From positions 187,405,725 to 187,469,724 of the forward strand of contig NC_080671.1 of assembly GCF_030247195.1 (NCBI RefSeq): 64,000 bases of DNA, given 5' to 3'. Shown piece after piece: positions 40,509 to 52,978 of the stretch. A program made the position numbers and the translations under genes. The stretch is from Topomyia yanbarensis. Taxonomy: Eukaryota; Arthropoda; Insecta; Diptera; Culicidae. Position 1 is the first letter of the stretch; each line of letters opens with the position of its first letter. The notes beneath the pieces are model-generated. The model had not been told where the DNA came from, searched no databases, and was given only the letters and a program-made list of their open reading frames with translations.

Positions 40509-43500
40509 GCTGTAAAAAAATATTTTTCTGCATTCTAACTGAAGGTAGAAATTTTCTTCTTCTCATTGATAAGGAACACGAGATTTTTTTTTCCGTTGTA
40601 GACTATGAAAGTAATGCCCTATAAGATTTCAAACAGAGCCACGACCACATTTTTGTAAGGTTTTGGAGCGACTTAGCGAAATGTCCCAATAACTAAAGTT
40701 AAAATAAATTTCCTGTTTTGTTAATTGTACAACTAAAACGGAACACTTTTCTACCTTCACTCGTTCTAGTGCTAGCTTTCTATTATTCAATGATATTTAT
40801 TCAACACACTGCTGAAATGTGCTAAATTTCATTTCCATAATAGTGTCCCAAATTCCGCTTCTTCACAGTTGATATCAATGTTCGAAAACACAACCGACTA
40901 AATTTCCAAAAAATTTCCTCGAATCCTTTCCTCGCCTTCACTCGAAAAGCCAGCCAGCCAACCGAAGAGTGCTGTCGGTCAATCATTTTCGATAAAGCTC
41001 TCATTCGATCTTGAATTCGATACGCACAATTTGGCACACCTCGAATCCGGTCCGAACCGAGTCGGGTTTCTCGCTCGCGCACTATTCATCATAATTGACC
41101 GTGGAATTTTGAAAAGTTGCTTGGCCGCACGTACACATAATTACCCAATTCCTAGAAGAGAGGTCGTTCACATTGTACAGTACTGCTGTCGGTGTGATGT
41201 TCTTACGCTTCTGATGGTTCCCGCTGAAGAGTCACCCGAACGTGACGCTGGCGAAGTGGAAACTCGTGTTTCAGTTCCAAAATGAAGTTTTGAAGCATGG
41301 TTTGACTGTAATATATCTAAAACATGACATTTCTGGAATAGGTTTGAACTAATTTTGAATGTTCAACGATAAAATTAATGAAAAAAGGGAAATCTTGTTC
41401 AGAATAAAAATCACCGATTCGCCAGAAAATGAGGAATATTACCATTTTAAAATAGCAAAGTAAGCGCTACTTTTCCTCTGAAGTCTTTGCTTATCATAAT
41501 ATATGGCATTCATTATAAAGCTGGTTTTCGTTCGGTCGCCATCGTCGCAGCACATGTTTGTTTCTTACATTTATTATTATTTATTCATAATATTGGCACA
41601 CTACATCCCAGATGTCATAAATCGACAGTTATATCATCCACGCCGAGATAAAGCTTGAAGAGAAAAATATCATCGGCGACAGGCTGCAGAAGTAGGAGAT
41701 TGAATGTGGATTCCCATATACTTTGTAGGCCATTGCTGTTCGTTCGCTGACAGTTGAGTGACAGCTGCAGTCGTTGTTGATGGCTGGGATGTTGTCCATG
41801 CCATGACCGGAGCTGGACAGGGTTTGGTTTGCACTGGATCGCTAATAAAGGTGTAAGTTGATGGGTTGTATTTTATGTGACACAAATAAAACATGATTCA
41901 ATGCATAAAATTGAGACATTTGGAAAACTTTGCAATTCCTGATATATTTAGAACTTTTCGACTATAATATTTAAAATTGTGATTTTCGTAATAAACTGTC
42001 GAAAATAAGACTCTAAAAATCACCTAACACTAAAATTTTAAGCCAAGTGTAAAAAGAATACCAATCGCGAATCAATACCAATGTTGAACAATTAAAAATA
42101 CACACATCCCTGAAACAAATGATGTTCAAATGTGTATGTTATACAATGAATGAAATCAAATCATTTTCCAAACACAAAGCAATGAATGAATCTTTTCATG
42201 ATCGAAATTCCCATTAAAATTGTGCTCAGACAAAAGTTGGTAGGTACTTTCCGCCCGACGTATCAACCAGAAATGACTCGACTTTGTCAATGATTTAGTT
42301 GTATGCGAGAGTGTCTTCAGGCATTCAGTTCTTCTTTCTACTGTCAGTGTGCGTTGCTACACTCCATAGAAATCCGCACAGCGAAAAAAAACCAGCACTG
42401 TTGCCAAATGCGTCACACATTATCAGCATTCCGCATCTCGCTCCTTTCAGCCGCTGCTGGAGCGAGTGAGATGGACTACTTTCAATCAGAGCAACGTGTT
42501 TGCTGCCACGGGCCCGGGGCATCATTAGTGGGGCCAATTTATTCGCGGAAAAGTTGCGAACAAAAAAGAAAATGATGGAGAAGATGAGAGTTGCCTTTGA
42601 GGCAGGACGGATACACGAACACAGGCAGACACCCCCTTTATGTCGGTACCATTGTTGCCGGGTGTTGGTTTGTTATCTCCTGCTTGTCGGTATTGGTGGT
42701 AGGGCCGTCTGGAATAGAACGTAATGCCATTATCATAAAATCCCGGACGTAAGTATATTCCTTCGGGAAGGAAATAGAATCGCGTGCTAAGCAAGACTTA
42801 CACATTTTGAAACACGGACTAAAATAACACGGAAAACATAAAATCAGCTAAAGCGAGTTCATTTTTGCAAACTTTTGCTAGTTTTCCGATGCACCGTTAG
42901 CCGAAGCGAGAGGCTAAATCGGCTTCTATAGCTCCAGCTCTCACCTTCGTGAATTCGTTCAACCATTCACGCGATCACGGGTACTTCGTTACTCATACTC
43001 GGCGGGTGTGCATTCGAGCTATTTTCTCTACAATTTGTCGATTGTTGGCTAGGCTTACTGTTTTGTTGCTATTGCTTAGTGTTTTCAATTGAAGCAATAA
43101 TATATAAATAATGCAACGCCATTGCCGTTCTTTTTGGGACGGCTGAGCGAAAGAGAACCTAAAGCCGAAGTCTCGTCTGTCCAAGAAAGCCAATAAAGAA
43201 GGTTTGCTCGCTCTCGCTCTAGCACAGGCGGAATTTTGCTGAGCAATGCTAGGCGTGTAAACGCGGCAACACAGCACCCAATACACATCAGGCAGCAGAA
43301 ACAAGAACGGCACAGCAAAACAACAACAAAAAACAGCGCCAGCAGTTCACGAACACTGCGTGATAGCTGTCACCCGATAGTAACAGAACGGCTCAACGGT
43401 AGAGAGCTCTACGGGCTAAGTACAAAAAAACAAGAAGGTACCGAGAAATGAAATAAGATCAGTCGATTCCGATGTGCCTAACAGAACTCACAGACACAGC

Positions 43501-43828
43501 GACAGCATTTTGAGCAGTGCACAGACGAAGGAACAGGGGATATTCGGCGGTCGGTGACAGTTGACAGAGAGTTTAGAGTAGCGCTTTTATAGATGATGCG
43601 GTTGTGTTGTTACGTGAACGTGACTGACAGACAGAACGATGCATGGTTTGACGCTTGATCCGGATGTGGGGATGCTGAACAGTGCTTAATGCTTGTTCCA
43701 TTTTTAACTTTATATAAAAAGTCATCCAATTAGTTTCTAATGTCTAAAGTTAGTTGCACAATGATCCGGAGCTCGTACCGACCGAACGTAATGAATTAGA
43801 TTGTAACACAAAATATACGAAGGGGTAC
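40509..43828. other. Low-repeat DNA with a GC-richer island, no gene recognised
   Basis: No element copies seen. 40880-41290 and especially 42300-43680 are GC-richer, with (CAACAA)n-like runs (about 43320) and CTCGCTCTCGCTCT at 43208. Frames of 60-106 codons on both strands overlap and show no motif. The composition is like 5' flanking or untranslated sequence of an insect gene; this is inference. Confidence 0.35.
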
Positions 43829-43930
43829 TGTGTACAGTGACTCAAGACATAATTTTGATGAACTTAATTATATGGAGACAAAACTATCCATATTTACGAA
43901 TTGCAATGTTCTAGAATTTATATGGGTCAT
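43829..43930 (+). repeat. Direct repeat, left copy
   Basis: GTGTACAGTGACTCAAGACA through ATTTACGAATTGCAATGTTC, repeated at 44502-44600 with few changes (AAGGCA, GACATGATC). The 570 bp between contain GGGTCATTCCACGCGAAGTG and other AT-rich sequence without a gene. Confidence 0.8.
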
Positions 43931-44501
43931 TCCACGCGAAGTGATCAAAAAAAGATGCAAACTTGAAATCGACCTTCACGGATTTGAACCAAATTTGGAG
44001 GAATTGTTCATCTAGGGCCAATATATAAAAACCCATTTTTTTGTGTCAATTGAACCACCCTCCTCGGGTCATGGGAGCACCACCCGTTTTTTTATTGGCC
44101 AAAATTGAGAAAATCTTCAAACGGTCATAAAAATCGACCCTGATCTGCTGGAAGCAAACCAAAAACGTAGTTTTTCATCATTTCTCGTCTACTTCGCGAA
44201 AAATCAAGTTTGAACTCAGAATACTTCAGTGGTCTTCTCGACTTTGTTTCCTTGACAAATTTCCTATAAAAAACATACATCTATTTATTTTTAGGAGGTA
44301 ACGGGTGACTCTTGGAAGAATTAATTTGCAAAAGACGTTTTCCCCATACGAAATCCCATGTAAACTTTAAACAATGGGCGCAAAAATATAGTTTCACCGA
44401 TCGAACTAAAAATTTGCAGAGTTGTTCTGGGAGCTAAATGGGACCCAAAAAGTTACTCGGAGCGAAATTTTATTTTTTTCATATAACCATGTCCCACTCT
44501 A

Positions 44502-44600
44502 GTGTACAGTGACTCAAGGCATAATTTTGATGAACTAAATTATATGGAGACAAAACTATCCATATTTACGAATTGACATGATCTAGAATGTATATGTATA
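44502..44600 (+). repeat. Direct repeat, right copy
   Basis: About 90% like 43829-43930 over 95 bp, same orientation. The copies may be internal repeats of one element or flanks of a larger unit. Confidence 0.8.
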
Positions 44601-44756
44601 AAACCGCCATATTTTGGAAATATTACTTTTAAAGGAAATTTATGATAGTGGGATATAGAAAATCTAACTTTTAAACGGAAAGAAATAGCGCATGAGTGCC
44701 TTCGACTAAGTTGTAGAATCGAGCATTTCTACAAATTTTGGGGAAGACATTTTTTC

Positions 44757-45071
44757 ACTTGCACTTGAGGTTATCGTACACTTCTATACTTACTAACAAA
44801 TATCCTCCTCCCGTGATACTTGTGGAGTGCGCAGTAGTATATACGGCCTCTAGCAAAAAGCAAGTATCGCACTGACCATTCCTTTCCTTTCCTTCCGCGA
44901 TCTGCGTTCGGGCCTGGCCGGCGCCAGTATTGCTCAATAACACTTTAGGATTACCAGGAGTTGCACATTGAAAGATGTTTCGCTACTCCCAAGCATAATT
45001 ATCCCTACTTATTCCCTGTGCAACTTCAGCTAGTCCAGATCGATAACGGAGTAGCAGCCAGGGGTGGTCAA
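44757..45071 (-). repeat. Dispersed repeat D1, copy b
   Basis: Reverse complement of 2705-2990, from CTTCTATACTTACTAACAAAT to GAGTAGCAGCCAGGGGTGGTC. Small length differences, about 90% alike by eye. No SINE is attached here. Confidence 0.75.
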
Positions 45072-46785
45072 CGTATTTATTACCGTTTCTAAGGGGCCAA
45101 TCACTAGTACGAAAAGAAACATGGAAGGAGGGGTATCTTCAAATTATCTTACAAAAAATTATCTGAGGGGAAGGGAGGGTTTGTCATTTCTTACGTAATA
45201 TATAACAGATGGGAAATATGATATCATAAAGAAAATCATTATTTTTATAGGAAAAGGAACCTGCTTCCAGAGCCGTAACGTGGGATTCTAGCGCGCTTGG
45301 CGGGGTTTAGCACCCCCTTGGTATATTTTTGGCCCTGAACTTTCGAAAAATAATTTAAGGAGACATTGGAGTTTTTATCATGTTTCCTTACTAAGTTACA
45401 AACATTCTGTTCTCGAGAACGGCAAAGCAAAATATATTGAGGTTTTTTTTTCATATGGCACACTAAATTCAAAAAACATTTTTAATCGATTTCTATCCGG
45501 CTCTTTGAAGTTGAAATCCAGTAACAATAATTGGGGCTCGTATGTTCATGGCAAACTAAAATTCAAAAAGCGTCTTGAAGCGATTTTTTTAAATTTATTT
45601 ATTTGGGTTTTAACTTACTGGTCATTCGACTATGAAAAGCATATATAAAAGCATATCTTTCACCCAGCTTTTCTCAAAAATCATAAACCAAATGGAAATG
45701 GAATGACAACATGTCTTCTGCAAAATTTATAAAGATACTCTCCTCTACAACTTTGTCGAAGACAGCAAAGTGCTATCTCTTCTGATTCACAAGATAAATT
45801 TTCTATATATTACTATGATCAATTGTTTAAAAAATAATATAGCCAAAAGATGGCGCTTTTTACTAACACAAACATTGTAGAAAGTTTAAATTGCTAATAT
45901 GGACAGTTTTTCGAATGAATTGAGTACTTCAAAGCGCTGTTTTGAGCCACTGCCCGATCAGAAGGGCAGAACTGATTTATAACAACTGGAGTAATTTATA
46001 TCAAAATATTTTGAAACAGAACCTGGTTAGTTGTTAAAATAACAAAAAATAAAACAAAAAACTGGCTAATGATAACAAAATTGTAACAAAATTTGATATG
46101 ATTTTGTCAAGGTTATAACTAAATGAGACATAAATTTTTTTTTTGAAAGATTAGATAGAAACTTTATTAGATATAATCATCTATTACAGTGTTATAAAAC
46201 TGTCAGCAATTCACTTTCAATTCCGTTATCTGAATATAGCTCCAGCTGTTATAAATACCCACCTTAGTCATAATAGTGTTATTGTTTTGTTATGCTCTTC
46301 TGATCGGGTGTGCGCTGAAAGTTAAAATATTTTGACTGCACTTGGAATTCGAACCTAACTGAGTTTCGCCTCAATCGAAAACGGCATTAACATTTGAACA
46401 CTTTATTTATTCTGTAGCAGCGTCTCTAGTGGTCGGATACAGAATATTGCGACGGCAAATTGTTTGAAAAATACACGTATTTCAGTGGAGAAAGTGTTGT
46501 TTTGGCACACGCACTATTTAAAAAGTTGTGGTAAATGGAAGACGAGAAAAAAAATTATCCTACAAATCACGCGCCGAAAATCCGACTGAACATCGCCATT
46601 TCTGTAGATTCCCGGAAAAAAACGTTTTTCTGGCCGCAGCCCGAGGTGATGTTAGCAGTAAATCCAAGTTTATTTTCGCCAAATAAATTCGCCCGGAATT
46701 TGATGATCTGACAAAGAATTAGTAGCTGTGGGCTTACACAGGTTTTTCAGAACCAACAACACGATGGAGTCGAAGTTGTATAAGC
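45072..46785. other. Unassigned sequence
   Basis: No gene recognised. The short motif ACAACTTTGTCGAAGACAGC at about 45749 belongs to a motif that recurs elsewhere in the window. A box-B-like GGTTCGAATTCC on the minus strand near 46345 lacks a partner box A. Confidence 0.4.
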
Positions 46786-46789
46786 AGGA

Positions 46790-47480
46790 GTGTCTTGAAG
46801 AATGTATCCATTGTTTCATCAAGGCTCACAAAGGTCGAGATGGCGGCACGACTAGGTTCTGTTACTGATTTCGATCGTATCTCATTCATCGTCAAGTTTC
46901 TGTTTGTATTGACACTGCTCAATTTAATTACTTTCCGAAAATGATGCTGGAGATCCTCAAGGCAGTACACTCGCACCATTGCTATGTTTGCTGTTTGTTA
47001 ACGCTGTTACCGATATTTTAAGTCCTGGTAGCACACTTTTAATATATATCTCGTCATTTGTAATCAGTCTGACTTCTTGGAATTGGCCTTTATGGATACT
47101 GTCAACGACTGGTGTGTGCCGAATATAATGGTTTTATGTATTCTCAATTGCATTGCCATAAACTTTTGTTGCACTGAAAACGCCAACGAATATGTCTACA
47201 ATATTACTGGAAACCCTATGCAACTACACGACTACATTAGAGAAGGTTTATGAGGTACGCTTCTTCCTGCATTAGACCAATTATGCTGTCCAGTGTAATA
47301 TATTCAATGAGGTGTCCGCACTATTTACCCTTCCCGTATCTGGATTTGGAGACGCATTCAATTACTAGTTTTAAGATATTTTATTAGGACATTACGCGAG
47401 ATCAACAAAATTTGCCAATTTGACAAAGAACTTGTTTTTGCGAACATCTTTACTGAAGACTAAAAATCTCTATTTATAGT
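46790..47480 (+). pseudogene. Jockey-like LINE reverse-transcriptase relic
   Basis: Across several phases: DRISFIVKFL, then DPQGSTLAPLLCLLFVNAVT (the GVPQG box and following helix), ILSPGSTLLIYI where the YADD box should follow but is lost, and downstream DWCVPNIMVLCILNCIAINF, then NEYVYNITGNPMQLHDYIRE. The spacing matches non-LTR reverse transcriptase from the PQGS box to the post-catalytic I-x-G-x2-L block. Heavily decayed; family assignment within Jockey-like LINEs is tentative. Confidence 0.6.
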
Positions 47481-49025
47481 ACACTCAAACTTATTGACCG
47501 TCGTTTGTGAATGACCCCTTAAGAGCTTTTATTCAACATAACTTTTCAAATATCGTAGACAGGCATTGTAATTCTCTCTCACTCGCGCGAAAAGTAGCTT
47601 ATCCGATGTCCAACTTTTCCGAGATAAGATGAGTCGCAAAATTCTCCGTCTCCACAAATAGCGTGAGAATGATTTTCCGGATAAAATTTATTTGACTTTT
47701 TCCTTCTCGCCGGAGAAGGTGATATAATTTTAATTTCGTGGAAATCAATTAAAACTTAAAAAAAATACACTTAATTACAAAGAAAAGCGGCAAAGAAGTG
47801 TGATAGACTTGTTTTTTTCGTGTTTTGGAATAACGACAGCAAAGCAGCGAACGCAAAAAGGATACCGTGATAAACTCATTCACTCATTGTCCGGCTGTTT
47901 TATTTATCCGGAGAAATAACACGTTGGATTTATCCCGAGAAGTTGTGTGAGTGCCAATAACTTTTCGTGTGAAAATGTGAGTTTTTATTGTCACAATAGC
48001 AAACTATCCGGGCGCATTTACTCATATGAAGGATAAATGCAATGACTGATCGTAGATAAAGATCCAGTGTGTTCAATAATGTTGATCGTCTTATCAAGAT
48101 TCTTTCAAGATTTTTCTAAAAGGATCATTGTTATTGGGTAATTTTTGGTAAAATTAGCGAAAGTTTGAAAAGCAATAACTTTTGACCGGGTAAAAACGGG
48201 CAGCCTGCTTTAATTGCAATTAGAAGCGCTATATCAACACTATAAAACTCAAAAGAGTCCACTTGTCTCTCATTGTCTTCAGTAGAGTTATAGATGATTT
48301 GAAAAAAACCTATTGTTTTTCAAAAAATGTCAAATATCTTCGAAAATAGCCGAGATAAACAAAAATTATGCGTTCATCAGAATTGTGTATTTTAACGACT
48401 GAAATAACTTCACAGAATATATGAAACCCGCAAGAATGATAATTTAAAAGATATTCACAAAAACCTAATTTTGGGGATATTTGTGAAAGCAATCTCCACA
48501 ACTGTTTCAAAGACGTTGGATCATTTCCTTGGCCAAAATATACATTTGAAAAATCTCACTTATAGGAGGATCAATCACGAAGATCATAGCAGCAACTGAC
48601 AAACCTTGCTATTTTTGATGAGTAGTCCGAATACACTATTGGTGTAAACTCAGCCGTTTCTCCGTTAACAACCAATCACCATTTGAAACACTTTTTTTCA
48701 GAAAATACCAAGTTACTTTGAAAATACACGAGATTGTTGTTATATAGAATTTTTTTCATTTTGATGATTCAAAGCTTTTTATTAAACATTTCGAACTTAT
48801 CAGAATTATGTTTCAAAAGTTAATGAATTGGCTTTAAAGGGATCATTCACAAACAACCAGCAATAATGTCGAAGCTATTAAAGATATAGACTTTGCGTCT
48901 TCAGCAAAGTTGTTGGCAAAAGCTTGCTCTACAACTTTGCCGAAGACATAATTTTGATATATGCGCTTGCAAGAAAGTTAGTAAGTATATCTCACTTTTA
49001 GCTAGATTAATCATTAAAATAACAC
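47481..49025. other. Unassigned sequence
   Basis: No gene. 47580-47960 holds several TTATCCGGAGAA/TTCTCC-like words suggesting a decayed foldback. At 48896-48950 CAGCAAAGTTGTTGG faces CTACAACTTTGCCGAAGAC. Confidence 0.4.
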
Positions 49026-49484
49026 CATATGAGCGACCGAAAATAAAAGTCGCAAGGATAGAACGTGCTTCGCAAAACCCTTTTGAAACACATTAGAATA
49101 TAAAAATCGGAAATAAACTTCAAGCATAAAAATCGGACATAAATCCTTCAGCATAAGAAGCACTTAAAAAGTTCTCATCCCTAAAACTCGGCAAGGATGA
49201 ACCTCCAGTATAAAAAAAAACCTTTAAAAATAAATCGCTCGTAGGAGCATCCGCATATCTTGATGCTCTAAATTAAAAGTCGGCTAACAAAAACTATTTT
49301 GTAAGAATCGGATGTATTTGTTTCCGGTTTTTTTTACTGATGGTTTTTTACCCAACTTTTACAAAGTCCCAGTCCGATTTTTATGCTTAAAGTTTATATC
49401 TGGTTTTTAGATTTTAATATATTTGAAACGGGTTTTACGAAGCATATTCTGTCCTTGCGACTTTTATTTTCGGTCGCTCATATG
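49026..49484. mobile_element. 459-bp foldback element
   Basis: Inverted arms of about 110 bp: CATATGAGCGACCGAAAATA then AAAGTCGCAAGGATAGAA from 49026, mirrored by CAGAATATGC/GTCCTTGCGACTTTTATTTTC and CGGTCGCTCATATG ending 49484. Inner parts share AAGCATAAAAATCGGAC. No target duplication is evident. Confidence 0.8.
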
Positions 49485-50570
49485 AAAGGGCTTATAATGT
49501 CGACAAATTCCTCCGAAGACGTCATTGACCCTAATTTAAAGATTTAGGCGTAATTAATAAATCCCATTTTAAAAAAACTGCGTTGGCGTACAGGATCAAT
49601 TTTCTTTTCTCGTCTTCGATCTGTTTTTCCCCAAAAATTCGCCATCGAAAAAACACAAATCCGACCAATAGAACGCTTCTATAGAATAAATTAAGTGTCC
49701 TGATTCTACGTGAAACAGTCTAGCACATAGTTTGAAAAGTCGCACTTATCCTGGCATGTTTTTAAACTTATTCTCATTAATTTTATTAAACAGATCAAGA
49801 TTTCTGCGCCTCCTAAGACTGGCGCCGCTGGCGGAAGCCCACCCAACCAACCGCACACTATGGCTCTGATTTGTGTATGGATTCAAAAACAAGAAAAATG
49901 AATTTAAAAAAATCTATCACAACTCTTCAAACAAGTCACAGAAATTAAATTTCATCAGCAAATTTGTGTATTTTGTTCCAATAAAAAAAGTTTCTGAACA
50001 TTATATGTAATCTCGAGAAATCAAAACCAAAAATGTTAGGTTTAGGAGTTCCCCACAGAAAACATTCCATAAATCGATAACCTGAGAACTGATGTCTTCA
50101 TCAAAATTCGAAATGTGCTCTTCCAAAACTTTCTTAAAGACACTGCAGAACTATCTCTTTCCATTTGAAGGTTAGATTTCTATAGCCTACTGTGATCACG
50201 CACGACGCATAAACATTGTTCGACATGTCAATTCGCAATTGGGCTCCATATAATTAAGATTCTCAAAATCATGTTTTGAGGTACTGTAATGTGCCTTAAT
50301 TCATTTAAGCCCAGTTCATATCGGACGATTTGGCTGAATGGGAGCAAATAGACAAAAAAGTTATATTATTGCGAATACGTGATTTTTCTGTTCCATGACA
50401 TCCCGGCTGAAGTAACAGCGGATCAGGGATTTTCGTGTGATGGTTTCAACGGCAAATGTCTCTTCCGTATACACTTCTTCGAGTAAAGTTACGATAAAAA
50501 ATTAGTCAACTTCCTTCGTTTTTATAATGCATCATGCCTACTGATTGATTTTGACATTTGCTCTTCAGTT
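49485..50570. other. Unassigned sequence
   Basis: No gene or element end recognised. AT-rich, with a few short frames. Confidence 0.4.
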
Positions 50571-51275
50571 GAAAATGGCACCGAAGCAGGGGAAATAATG
50601 GAGCAAAATTTAGCTCGCGCATCGCGAAAATCCGAACTACTCGCACACCAAATTTTCAAAAATGTTGAATGTGGCCAAATCAACTGTCACCAACGTAATA
50701 AAAGTGTTCGGAAAACGTTCGTTGATAGCCAGGAAGACTATACCGGAGGAAAATTGAAATCCGGAGGCCGAAAAAACGGCGAAAAGAGTAGCCAATTGTT
50801 TCAAGTGGAACCCCAACCTCTTCGAGTCCGAGGTGTCGCAAGCAAGTTGATAGTGTCGTCTACAGCCGTGCATCGAGCTAAACATGAACCGGATTGTCAA
50901 ATTTCAAGAACATAAATCCAAATCGTGACGATAAGCAAAACAAGTCGGCCAGAGAACGATCACGGAAGCTGTACATGAAGATGGTAATGAAATTTGATTG
51001 TGGGGCACAGAATGACGAAACCTACGTCAAGGCAGACTTTAAACTGCCTCCTGGACAAGGTTACTATACGTCGACTGGAAGGTGGCAAAGATTTTCAAAA
51101 GCAGCTGTGAAAGTTAGCAAAGAAATATCTCGTGTGGCAAGCTATCTGTTCCTGTGGTTTGAAGAGCGACATTTACATCGCAACCGGGACCATCAACTAG
51201 GAAATGTATGTGGGGGAGTGCCTGAAAAAAGCCATTTCTCAAGCAACACAATTGTTCAGCAATGGGTAAATTAAA
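50571..51275 (+). pseudogene. ITmD37E-type (Tc1/mariner group) transposase relic
   Basis: From MAPKQGK: a helix-turn-helix region reading YSHTKFSKMLNVAKSTVTNV then IKVFGKRS at about 50635-50715, a Gly/Lys-rich GGKLKSGGRKN linker, HRAKHEPD, then PNRDDKQNKSARERSRKLYM, KFDCGAQNDETYVKADFKLP (NDETYVKAD at 51011-51037, around the first catalytic Asp) and PGQGYYTSTGR. After frameshifts SDIYIATGT and YVGECLKKAISQATQLF follow, then similarity ends near 51275, before the second Asp and the Glu. The DDETYVKADFK block is characteristic of the D37E family described from mosquitoes. No inverted-repeat ends were located. Inactive. Confidence 0.75.
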
Positions 51276-51440
51276 GCTCAAAATAAAACAAAATAAATCG
51301 TTCTGTTTTTGACGAATGGAAAAAAGCCAGTAATTTGTATTCGCCAAAAAGGAAGCTTGAGTGAATATTATATCTTCGTTCTGTATGAATTGAGTTTGCA
51401 AGAAAACATGATTTGGTTTTAAATTTATTTTATTTTTCAA

Positions 51441-51870
51441 GAGCTAAGAGCTAAGTTCACGGAAAGGCTCCCCATCAGAATCACACACTACAATTGTAGA
51501 TGAGACAGGCAATTAGGCCTATTAATACACTGCTTTAGGCCAATTGTAGCGGGCCGTGATTCTGAATGTGATATTCATTGTACGGTTCAAGTATGTGCGG
51601 GCGTAGGGACTTCGCGAGCGAATGTATCATCGCGAAGGGCTCTAGCATTTGTACGTTAACGTGTCCGATCGCGTGTGCGTTTGCATGTCGCGTGTGCTAA
51701 CGTGTATGTAACTTCGCGTGTAGATTCTATATTAAAACCGTGTTCCTTTCGCATATTCGTGTGTGTTCTAGAATGATCACGCGCGGCCCGTGAATCTGAT
51801 ACCTCATTTTTCACGTATGGTTTAGATTCTAGAAGAAGGTTCTTCCATATCACTAGAGTTCCCAGTCATG
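51441..51870 (+). repeat. CGCG-rich family C, copy at 51 kb
   Basis: Starts GAGCTAAGAGCTAAGTTCACG, then CATCAGAATCACACACTAC, AATTGTAGATGAGACAGGC, TAGCGGGCCGTGATTCTGAA, GTATGTAACTTCGCGTGTAG, and the marker ACTAGAGTTCC at 51853. It ends just after the marker. Head-to-marker distance is about 412 bp, against about 420 bp at 24 kb. Confidence 0.8.
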
Positions 51871-52238
51871 AAACAACTTGCAAATTCATATGCGATGACA
51901 AATTTGAACATGTCCAATGGATTCCTCTTACGCTCAGCAAGGTAACAATTTTAACGAGAGATTTGTCTAAGATACGTTACGTTCCATCGTCGATCATAAT
52001 ACATCCATTGAACTTGTTCGTATAGCTTGCTCACACCGTTTTAGCTAACCAAATTCACAAATTGTGTTGTATTCTGTAGTTAACATCATCCAGGTCGAAG
52101 ATCCTAAGATTCGTTTGAACTATCCTAATGATCTGCCCTCTTAATTTAACCTTTCTATATTATATTTGTAATCCCTCGTAATTTCCGACCATATGATTTT
52201 GCTTCGCGTGCGCCCATTTGTTAACGTTTGTCTTGTTG
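51871..52238. other. Unassigned sequence
   Basis: No gene or repeat recognised. Confidence 0.4.
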
Positions 52239-52615
52239 TTACGCTGCTTTGGGCATAAGATCTTCGTATCGCACTTTCGACCGATATTTTGCCCAATCGA
52301 TTAGAGCATCGCCCTGCTTCAATCTATATTCAAACATTTCCAGTACTTTTCGTTTCACTGAATCGAACACCACCTTGAAATCCACAAATAGATAATGAAT
52401 CAAGTTGAATTCCCCGAATTTCTCCAGGATTTGTCGCGGAGTAGCATCTGATCTGTCGTTGATCGTCATTCTCGAAATCCGCTTTGATATTCAGGGACAA
52501 AGAATTCAGCTAACTTGCGTAGTTTGCTAAACCGAACATGGGAGAGTACCCTATAAGCGGCACTGACGATCGTTATGCCGCGATAGTAAGTAAGTGCAAG
52601 ATCTTGTAGAAAGAG
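52239..52615 (-). pseudogene. Non-LTR reverse-transcriptase relic with internal deletion
   Basis: Minus strand: YYRGITIVSAAYRVLSHVRF, SKLRKLAEFFVPEYQSGFRE (the Y-R-G-I-S and E-Y-Q-x-G-F-R blocks), a frameshift, then TPRQILEKFGEFNLIHYLFV and DFKVVFDSVKRKVLEM (the catalytic D-F-K-x-A-F-D block). This runs directly into YRLKQGDALIDW, the L-x-Q-G-D block that is normally about 60 residues further on. So a stretch of roughly 50 or more codons is deleted. The motif style differs from the Jockey-like copies here, so it is another LINE family. Confidence 0.7.
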
Positions 52616-52624
52616 TATGCATTG

Positions 52625-52978
52625 GCCTGCTGAGCGAAACAAAAATGTTTCTATTTCATAAGTTCCCATCAGCTTAAAATGAACTTCGTTTCTTGCGGGA
52701 CATCACGATTGACTAGGGGTTTACCCAGGAACACAAATTGTGTCTCCGTTTTCTGGAGCTAGCGTCAATCCGGCGCTAGCTTAGTCCGTTATTTAAGTTA
52801 GTGTCGGATTCTGATGAGACGAAGTCGAAACGTAAATTCAATGACTAATTTAGTTATAGGTTTTGTGCTCTTCACGTGCAAAGATGGTTTTAAACAATTT
52901 GCTGCTTAATGGAGAAAAAAATAGTTTTTACCAAAATTGTTTTCCACTAAAAAGAAATATAGCATATATTTGTCCATT
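52625..52978 (-). repeat. Dispersed repeat D3, copy b
   Basis: Reverse complement of parts of 17785-18300: CTTGCGGGACATCACG, GATTGACTAGGGGTTT, AGCTAGCGTCAATCCGGCGC, TAGTGTCGGATTCTGATGAG, CGTGCAAAGATGGTTTTAAAC, TTGTTTTCCACTAAAAAG. It overlaps the apparent start of the reverse-transcriptase frame, whose first residues (MGTYEIETFLF) come from D3, not from the LINE. Confidence 0.7.

Noticed and set aside
46335..46360. Box-B-like GGTTCGAATTCC on the minus strand as a SINE or tRNA
   Set aside because: No box A at the right distance and no second copy in the window.
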